From contig JAUCBJ010000816.1 in the NCBI GenBank assembly GCA_032718475.1, forward strand, positions 1 to 64,000: 64,000 nt of DNA. The letters run 5' to 3'. The translations under genes were made by a program, and so were the position numbers. Position 1 is the stretch's first letter. Each line of letters opens with the position of its first letter. The notes beneath the pieces were generated by a model. It was not told the DNA's origin and made no database searches. It saw only the letters and a program-made list of their open reading frames with translations. This DNA comes from Nemertoderma westbladi (Eukaryota; Xenacoelomorpha; Nemertodermatida; Nemertodermatidae). Shown here in pieces: positions 58,201-64,000 of this stretch.

Positions 58201-61053
58201 TTTAGGTAATCTTTCCATTAGAGTTCTACGGGAAGGGCCAGTAAAGTACCAACCTACTCTAGTTCTTCCCGCATAAACTTGTAGAGGTTGCGGTTGAGCA
58301 GGTCGTTTCTCTAATGTCTCGAGCGCTTCATGCGCATTTTGACCGATGAGTATTTGCACTCCAGGATAATCTGTCTGGAATCGAGGTATCTTAAGATGTT
58401 GGATGCTCTCATCCTCGTCCCAATTATAAAGGTCTGCTTGAGTAGTAGCGAAGTTCTTTATAGCCACCATTTTCACTGACCTTATGCTATGTTCTCCTAG
58501 TTCGTCCTGGGGGGTGGACAACGCACCTACATAATAATCTGCTGTTACTGTGGATTTCCAAACTTGCATAATTCCTGACATGTTTAGCTTAGTTCGGAAC
58601 TTGGGTTGTCCATCGAATATGTCTTCGGCTAGCTCTTTGTCGATGAATGTTCCTGTACTACCGGAATCAAGGAGGGCGTTCACTACATAACTCCTTTTTG
58701 GTCCGTGGACCCTTACCTGTACCACAGGAAATTCTCTAATCCCTACATTGGAAGTTGGCGCTTTCCAAGATGGTTGTCGATCAGAAGTAGTTAGAGCGAG
58801 GTCAATGTCTGTTTCTTTTTCATAAATGAGTGCTCGATACACTGTGGTATTTATCATGTAACAGGATTCGTTTTCGTCGGAGAACTCGTCCGTATAGAAT
58901 CCTTCCATCTCAGATTGATCAGTGTCGTTCACATCACTGAATTGGACATGTAATTCGGAATCACTTACCTGACTCGGACTATTTCGCTCGAATTCAGTGT
59001 GCAACAAGATATGATGTTTCGCACTGCACTTGGTACATCTTGTGTCAGAGTAACAGGTTCGCCGTTGGTGTCCATGTCTGAGGCAATTATAACACAACCG
59101 CTTGTTCCACATGACTTCACGTCTCTCAGTTAATGATTTCTTTAGAAATTCATCACACATATTTAAGCGATGGGTCCCATCACATAGCGCACATTTCGGT
59201 TTGATGTTACTTACCTTACTCTGAGTAACATTGTGTACACTTGTTTTTTCTTCGGGCTTTCTCACCTGAATTCTCTTGGGAGACGTAGGAGGAGTTTTTC
59301 TTACCTGTTCTCTCCTGTCATTTGTTCGAGACTTGAATTTACTTACCTGATCTTTAGGCATTTTATTTACGTAATAAGATCTATCAGTGTCTTTCCCGCT
59401 ATCTTCTCCTTGAGAAGTCTGGCTTTCGCCATCATCTGTATAACACACTGGTGTTACCTTTCTCCGAGCGACGGGTTTTTCACTTACCTTGTTTTCCGGT
59501 GTCTTCTCTCTGGACAATTTCAGGAGCTGTAATTTCACTTCTCCATCTAGGAATGACATGAGATCAGCCATGGTAGGGTCTCGTCGTTGTTGTTCCATCA
59601 TATATAGCACTTTCTTATCCCAGCGTGTACCTACTCCACCCTTCGGTAAAGTAGAAGCCACTGCTCTAATAACCATAGCATTCTGATACTCATGAGACTT
59701 ACCTAGCCAATCTAATTGTCTGCAGATCTCCTGAATCTCATCGGAAAACTCTATAATTCCGCTGCTAATAAACTTTCGGGGCGCTACCAACTTTGCATAC
59801 AAATACCCAGCTATATTATTCCTATTACCATACCTGATGTTTAGTGTATCCCAAACTTGTCTTAATCCGTCTGGATGTCCAATAAACTTTAACGCCATTA
59901 ACTTGGGAGATCCTTCCAAGCACTCGATGAGGAATCTAAGTTTCTCTCCATTAGATAGCACAGAGTTCTGTATGTTATCTTTGTAATATTCATTAAAAGG
60001 TAACCATTTCATCTCATCTCCATTGAACTTGACGATCTCTCCCACCTTTACTGCTTGCCGGGCTTCGGTTCTAGCCATTTGACGCGTAAAACTTTCTTGG
60101 GCCATCGTGTTATTTAATATCGAGTTATCGGTATATAAATTTCTCGGATTATGATCCGGTCTATAGGGAATATCATTATCAACAGGTCTATAATTACCCT
60201 TAATAGGGTTCACTATAGGAGTTTCTACTTCGCTAGCAGTATAGATGCGTGTAGGCTCCACACCTTGCGCATGAGATACTTCAGACCTAACAGGTTGACA
60301 CATGGTTACAGGGGGTGGTGGTATACCCTTTTGTGCATTTACTAATTTATCGCGTTCTAGCGCGATACTTTGCTGCACTTCTTGCAACTCTAGCCTACTT
60401 TCCCTTACTGTGCCCTTGAATTGCTGAACGGTCTCCTGCATCTGTCCGAGCAGGAGATCCATCCCCCGTCGTCTCTCATCCACCCATTCAACCGCCGAAG
60501 CGGGATTCGCCAACATTGTAGCGGGCGGACGAGGGACAACGGGCGACAAATCATGGATATTTCGCTCGGAGTCCAGGGCATGAACTGTCTCACGGACTGT
60601 TCTGCTGGGCACAGGTAGCTTAGTGCTGTGCAAAGGGAATTGAGAGGTAGGTTCAGGGAGTACAGGTGTCTCTACGACCGAAAGGGTGGCTTCGGGAACA
60701 GACCTAACTATTTCGGGCTCATCTACTATAGTAGGGAGTCTCTCTATTGTAATTATTTGGTCTGTGGGTTCTGTACTACCTAAGTTGGTGTTATTTAGTT
60801 GCCTTCTAACAGCTGGAGGCAAATCAGGCAATTTTTGACGGTGGGATGTTCTTTTACGTCTGCTTAGGCGAGATCGATTTCCTCCGCCTTCAGTGTCGGT
60901 GGTATCGCCTTCCTCAGATGATGTATAACCCTGTCTTTTGGGAGTAGATCGATTCATCATCTGCATATTACTAGCTGTTAACTGTTTATTAAAGTTGTCT
61001 TGTCTCTCTTGAAGATTTTCCAACTCTAGTTGGGCAGTCTCTTCAGACGCCTT
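55300..61053 (-). CDS. BEL/Pao gag-pol: gag, zinc knuckles, protease, RT, RNase H, integrase HHCC
   Basis: About 1,917 codons open from just after the TGA. Order: variable Ser/Pro-rich linker; DUF1759-type gag (FNGDEMKWLPFNEYY, PRKFISS; near 59.7-60.1 kb); zinc knuckles (CYNCLRHGHQRRTC near 59.06-59.10 kb); aspartic protease LDSGST (near 58.66 kb); RT with YMDD at 57172-57183; A17-like connection (STYFDPLGFISP); RNase H (near 56.3-56.7 kb); integrase zinc-binding H-H-C-C (NCIPC near 55.40 kb). It ends at TAA 55300-55302, inside what should be the integrase core. The first potential internal start is near 61023 (TTG) and there is no good ATG, so expression is expected as a fusion with the upstream frame. 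Confidence 0.9.
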   Translation of the reverse strand, partial: KASEETAQLELENLQERQDNFNKQLTASNMQMMNRSTPKRQGYTSSEEGDTTDTEGGGNRSRLSRRKRTSHRQKLPDLPPAVRRQLNNTNLGSTEPTDQIITIERLPTIVDEPEIVRSVPEATLSVVETPVLPEPTSQFPLHSTKLPVPSRTVRETVHALDSERNIHDLSPVVPRPPATMLANPASAVEWVDERRRGMDLLLGQMQETVQQFKGTVRESRLELQEVQQSIALERDKLVNAQKGIPPPPVTMCQPVRSEVSHAQGVEPTRIYTASEVETPIVNPIKGNYRPVDNDIPYRPDHNPRNLYTDNSILNNTMAQESFTRQMARTEARQAVKVGEIVKFNGDEMKWLPFNEYYKDNIQNSVLSNGEKLRFLIECLEGSPKLMALKFIGHPDGLRQVWDTLNIRYGNRNNIAGYLYAKLVAPRKFISSGIIEFSDEIQEICRQLDWLGKSHEYQNAMVIRAVASTLPKGGVGTRWDKKVLYMMEQQRRDPTMADLMSFLDGEVKLQLLKLSREKTPENKVSEKPVARRKVTPVCYTDDGESQTSQGEDSGKDTDRSYYVNKMPKDQVSKFKSRTNDRREQVRKTPPTSPKRIQVRKPEEKTSVHNVTQSKVSNIKPKCALCDGTHRLNMCDEFLKKSLTERREVMWNKRLCYNCLRHGHQRRTCYSDTRCTKCSAKHHILLHTEFERNSPSQVSDSELHVQFSDVNDTDQSEMEGFYTDEFSDENESCYMINTTVYRALIYEKETDIDLALTTSDRQPSWKAPTSNVGIREFPVVQVRVHGPKRSYVVNALLDSGSTGTFIDKELAEDIFDGQPKFRTKLNMSGIMQVWKSTVTADYYVGALSTPQDELGEHSIRSVKMVAIKNFATTQADLYNWDEDESIQHLKIPRFQTDYPGVQILIGQNAHEALETLEKRPAQPQPLQVYAGRTRVGWYFTGPSRRTLMERLPKEQVYQAREWEVENSEFDDPTEGTPYSSDNDDIHQLFDEENAIDLLKESETWQNQVNLCQLLHPSERDDYNDELNDVIERYNAKTRDEHAVRFFTQEVVEPNSYDKALSVEEERAKQIQATTTRFLKDQGRYEIGLPFRKREPKFINNRPLAEKRIAQLHRRLTANSSAKEMYKTQLKKFISKGYAELVPEETPITERTYYLTHHYVPKPGKPHEVRVVFDGSALYMGQSLNSELLPGPNLLQSLLGILLRLRQYSIAFASDIEGMFLQVKALDRDRDSLRFLWWPEGDLNKKPVEYWMTIQAFGIISSPSNACSVVRTTADDNRDTFSKEVIDNIKRDIYMDDNLKSFPSVEEAIEVAKGTVECLKKGGFRLTKFTSNSREFLESIPVEDRGTKDLDLIKDDLPETKTLGLKWDTERDILFFQLKQRDNPVRTKRICLSILSTYFDPLGFISPVILIARSLVQQMWLENHSWDDPLKGELLKKWMKWEDSLPAIENFIISRSYFGHVLPTYSYQLHVFGEAIDMGIGIVAYLRVETPDGIKVALVTSKALINNKLKVPRAELKAALYATAIGRNVTEQIDYPLEKTVYWTDALLVLEYITNEVCQFSVFVTNRVAIILSRTTMDQWRHCPGTINPADIASRGATPQELVDTPDWLVGPDFLYKEEEEWPPHLTTAEIRQAKGAEKVKPKTQASKSKLFKPTVDLSVLHTSGDEALDQKPTATNKLVVEIRDKDWKSGIPDISQGLSPLLQRAIHHYSSWNRLCKAVTYLKRCFHHHYSGMKTKGDTAPIISVQVHVIKDLPKYKVPDKFLKEKISYQEHEETNKQLLRLLQCYEDSDKYFLLLRNPQMRLRDRFSSTMIDGLIRVGGRLTNAPLSFDTKFPILIRNLEIQVKMIVDVHSKLYHAGRERVLSEIRTRYYFYKPRRALNQVLRNCIPCRKAFSRPLTQREAELPRERVSFYEPPFTNL

Positions 61054-62475
61054 TCATTCTGCTTCTGCCACTGCAGCTGCCAAAGCCGCCTTTCTTTCTG
61101 CTTCTGCCACTGCAGCTGCCAAGGCCGCTTTTCTTTCTACCTCTGCCACTGCCGCCTTTCTTTCTGCTTCTGCCACTGCTGCTGCCGCTGCTTTTCTTTC
61201 TGCTTCTGCCACTGCAGCTGCCAAGGCTGCTTTTCTTTCTGCCTCTGCCACTGCCGCTTTTCTTTCTGCTTCTGCCACTGCTGCTGCCGCTGCTGCTATC
61301 TTTCTGTCTTCTATACGTTTTTTCTTTACTTGTTCTTCTTGAACCTTAGTGATGTGGATGCTTTCATCAAATTTAGCTTGGTTCGCAGCTCTCATATCCA
61401 CATCGATGGCGTCCAACACACGCTGGGCTCCTTCACTATTAGGGCTAAGTCCGTCCAACCTTCTCCTCAACTCTTCATCACCTACGAAACGCTGATAGTC
61501 TGACAGATAGATGTCAATGGCATCCCTCTTATGCGGTTTCTCTGCCGTCGCTTCACTTTCCACTTGGGAAAAAGTAGCGTCTGTTGATTCTCCATGGGTT
61601 GAGCGCTCCTCCAGCTGAGCTTTCCACTGAGCTGTTCCTTGAACCTGGCGACTCACCCGTTGAAACCAAGTCTTTACGGCAACTTGCAACGACGTGTCTT
61701 GTCTTCTTTTAGAAGCCTCCTCAAAGGCCGATAAGATTAGCCTAATTCGCAGAATTCTTTCTCTAACTTGATAAAGCAGTTGTCCCTGCTCTTGAGGTCC
61801 TTGAGGTTGTTGAAACAGTTGTTTTTCTACTCGCTCCATAGAGCTGAAGAATCCTTGTGCGTATCCGGCTGCGGACCTCTTCCATACAGCTGGATCGATG
61901 GTTTCCTTGGCTACTCCCATCCGGTGTATGTCTTCCCAGGCAGCTTCTGATAAATCAAACGGGAGTCCGGGTCCGGGGAAGTTCCATTGCGACTCGACCA
62001 TAGACTTCAGTTCTTCCCTTGTGTATCCCTCATAACTATCTTTAGTTGATTGCTTACTTCTCGCCCAATCGATCTGGTGTTCTTCCACCGCGATCAATAA
62101 CCTAGTGAGTACGGCTGCAGGAAGGATGAGAAGGGGATCCGAATAAACCGCATCCGTCATCTTTGCTCCGCGCTCGGGTGTCAGTTCTACAGTATCTTCA
62201 CTACTGGAGCTGTCGGGCCGCTGAGAAATAAGTTCTTGGCTCGCGGGTTGTTGCTGTTCCGCTGCTTCTTGGTCCCGCTTGACCTGAGCTCGAGTGCCTA
62301 TGATAGACCTACGATGTTGGACCAGCCTAGGTTCTGTTATTACTACTGGAGGGATGACCTTCCTCACAGTGGGAGGTGAACTGAACTTAGGACTAGACGG
62401 TTCTACACCTCTATCTGAGTCGCAGATAGTTACATCTAATAAACTGTCTGACAGGTTCTGCTTAGTATCAGACAT
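61054..62475 (-). CDS. N-terminal 473-residue coiled-coil extension of the BEL/Pao polyprotein
   Basis: An ATG at 62475 (purine at -3) opens a Ser/Pro-rich head, an alpha-helical middle (YEGYTREELKSMVESQWNFP, RVEKQLFQQPQGPQEQGQ) and a C-terminal Ala/Glu/Arg/Lys coiled coil made of repeated VAEAERKAA (61060-61305). It ends at TGA 61056-61054 in the repeat context GAA TGA AAG GCG, where all other repeats have GAA AGA AAG GCG. One A-to-T change therefore separates it from the gag-pol frame. It could be a nonsense mutation or a programmed readthrough codon. The canonical BEL gag lies downstream, so this domain is an extra N-terminal module. Confidence 0.75.
   Translation of the reverse strand: MSDTKQNLSDSLLDVTICDSDRGVEPSSPKFSSPPTVRKVIPPVVITEPRLVQHRRSIIGTRAQVKRDQEAAEQQQPASQELISQRPDSSSSEDTVELTPERGAKMTDAVYSDPLLILPAAVLTRLLIAVEEHQIDWARSKQSTKDSYEGYTREELKSMVESQWNFPGPGLPFDLSEAAWEDIHRMGVAKETIDPAVWKRSAAGYAQGFFSSMERVEKQLFQQPQGPQEQGQLLYQVRERILRIRLILSAFEEASKRRQDTSLQVAVKTWFQRVSRQVQGTAQWKAQLEERSTHGESTDATFSQVESEATAEKPHKRDAIDIYLSDYQRFVGDEELRRRLDGLSPNSEGAQRVLDAIDVDMRAANQAKFDESIHITKVQEEQVKKKRIEDRKIAAAAAAVAEAERKAAVAEAERKAALAAAVAEAERKAAAAAVAEAERKAAVAEVERKAALAAAVAEAERKAALAAAVAEAE
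61060..61305 (-). repeat. In-frame minisatellite coding the Ala-rich coiled coil
   Basis: Alternating 27- to 39-nt units on the minus strand (gtggcagaagcagaaagaaa, ggcggc/gcagct variants) encode about seven VAEAERKAA blocks. All length steps are multiples of 3, so the frame is kept. Confidence 0.8.
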
Positions 62476-64000
62476 GTTTGTTTACACAGTTGAATGTCTA
62501 CTGCTATTACAGTCTAAGTAAGTCTAGTAATTCAGTATTAACTGCTAGCCTAGTAATTAATTACCGATACTGCTACTCAGTGTAGCGTGATATATAATAT
62601 ATTAGTATACCGGTATGCTTATAGTATATATAAGTATTATTACAGACTAGTTTATCACAGAATACCGGTAGGTAATTTTAGCACAAATATATATAAATAT
62701 ATAATAGGCCTATCGTGGATACCGGTATGCAGTTTACACTTATAGTATATATAATACAAGTATAATTATTAACTAGAATTAATTACAGAATACCGGTATG
62801 ATTTCAGCTTAAGTTTATAAAAATAAATATAATAAGCCTATTGGAAATACCGGTATGTCAATTATTTTAGAATAATTGAATTTCTGAATTTTAAGGGTTA
62901 CTTGGTTACTTTAACTTACTTTATTACCGTTATTTAAGCAGTAGTCCAACTGATATTGAGACCTAATTGTGGTATGGCAGGCCTACTATTTATAAATCGT
63001 TTGAGTTGATTTATAATATATATATACCCGTTTAATGGGTTTTGTCAATGTTTGAAATAAATGTTATTATTTCTGGGGGAGTCACTACACAAAGTTGTGT
63101 GCTCTCAGTGGAGTGCTACTTGTTAGACACTAAAACAAATAATTCTAATTTACCTAAGTTACTTAATACTACAAATTACGTACAATTCGGGTTGAGATTA
63201 CAATCTCTAAATAAACACAAAAATTTAATTACAAATACACAAATACAAATTTTTAGGGTAATTTTACAAGAAGTCTACTAACCAGCCTAACAAAGGGTTA
63301 GAATATCTGGTTATTACAACGGACAGGTTACTACGGTATTTGAAAATAATAAGTAGTAGTAAATATACTGCGTTGTCCAGATAGGAAAATACCACCGCCT
63401 GACGACCTATAACCGTATCGCTATAGGTACTACGTTATGTATCACGGAGTGTCCCTACCTAGAAGTTAATTACCGCGGTCTACCAGAACCAACGTGCCTA
63501 TTAACCACTTTACAACACAAATACACTACCTACACACTAATTGCTTTCGGAAAGCACTGTACACTAAACCCTAAATTAGGTACAAGTACTTGTACAACAA
63601 TAATTAGTAGTTAAAAATACTTGAACAGCTAAAAGAACCACGGCATCTGCTGGAGTGACCGGTGCACAAAATCACCAGTCTTTACCTACGCCGAGCAGCC
63701 CGTATAGTACCGGGGTTAGTTTAACTATAACGGTATGTATAACAAACACAATTACTGTAGGAATAAACTTGGGGAATATGAATGTTGCGAATAATCGCAT
63801 AAACTCTGAATAATAAATATTACGCTACGCGTACAAACCATTCAAACAAAGTGCAGACCAAATACTGACAGACTACTATCAAGCCTAAACAAACTACGGT
63901 ATATGTAGACTCCGAAATGGTTAAGTAGTATGCGTTCTAACCCAGTAGTACGACTTATTCTTTAGATGGGGGTTTACCTTACAGCAATGGCTGCCCCTAC
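62476..64000. other. Presumed leader of the BEL/Pao element, no gene seen
   Basis: AT-rich with no credible ORF. If the element is intact on this side, its untranslated leader, primer-binding site and perhaps the 5' LTR lie here or just beyond 64000. I could not identify an LTR boundary or a convincing tRNA-complementary site. Confidence 0.45.
62600..62860. repeat. ~110-bp diverged tandem repeat with TACCGGTA
   Basis: Two to three units: taccggtatgc, tatagtatatata, ttacagaataccggta and aataggcctat. Located in the leader of the BEL element. Confidence 0.6.

Larger units (their letters stand above)
54355..62475 (-). mobile_element. BEL/Pao LTR retrotransposon, internal coding region (defective copy)
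   Basis: One reading frame covers N-terminal extension, gag, protease, RT, RNase H and integrase; starts at 62475, 61053 and 55281 all share the frame. Domain order and the DUF1759-type gag, the Cys-rich knuckles, the DSG protease and the A17-like region between RT and RNase H fit BEL/Pao and not Ty3 or Copia. Two lesions: TGA at 61054-61056, and at 55282-55302 a stop with loss of the segment that carries the first integrase Asp. No LTRs were identified; the 5' LTR may lie beyond 64000 and the 3' LTR has not been located. Confidence 0.9.

Overview
The window comes from a metazoan, most likely a ciliated aquatic invertebrate; I cannot resolve the lineage. The evidence is GT-AG introns, a cilia/flagella gene, an F-type lectin exon, a BEL/Pao LTR retroelement, a LINE remnant, a tRNA-derived SINE and AT-rich intergenic DNA.

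Layout. The left 24.5 kb is one gene on the minus strand: the 5' part of CFAP70 (TTC18), an axonemal protein. Five exons (coding start at 24477, last visible exon ending at 11190) splice in consistent phase into about 254 residues. Introns 1, 2 and 4 are 118, 211 and 97 bp. Intron 3 is 12.1 kb and intron 5 is more than 11.1 kb, because each is filled by a tandem satellite: a 37-bp unit with about 330 copies (11664-23725) and a 56-bp unit with about 200 copies (1-11239, continuing off the left edge).

Central result. Each satellite unit is a copy of the exon/intron junction immediately upstream of it. The 56-bp unit is exactly the last 50 nt of exon 5 plus GTAAGT. The 37-bp unit is exactly the last 29 nt of exon 3 plus GTTAGCCA. 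Two unrelated satellites in one gene thus follow the same rule, tandem amplification of a segment spanning the 5' splice site, leaving hundreds of decoy donor sites inside the introns. I call these 'donor satellites'.

From 24.5 to 30.4 kb lie the CFAP70 promoter region with an X-box-like site, a His-rich repeat ORF, an unrecognised 392-residue ORF with a poly(A) signal, and a small acidic ORF. From 29.7 to 45.7 kb lies repeat-rich DNA: palindromic foldback elements with TTCTAGAA motifs, a 466-bp tandem repeat, a SINE, a decayed LINE, a Mutator-like MITE with a 9-bp target duplication, and minisatellites. An F-type lectin terminal exon sits at 46.35-46.54 kb.

The right third (48.4-64 kb, minus strand) holds a BEL/Pao element. 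One reading frame runs from an N-terminal coiled-coil extension through gag, protease, RT, RNase H and integrase. It is interrupted by a TGA and by a lesion that removes the start of the integrase core. Downstream in the same orientation is an intact 1417-codon ORF with three zinc knuckles and a basic tail, of unknown affiliation. No LTR pair was found inside the window.
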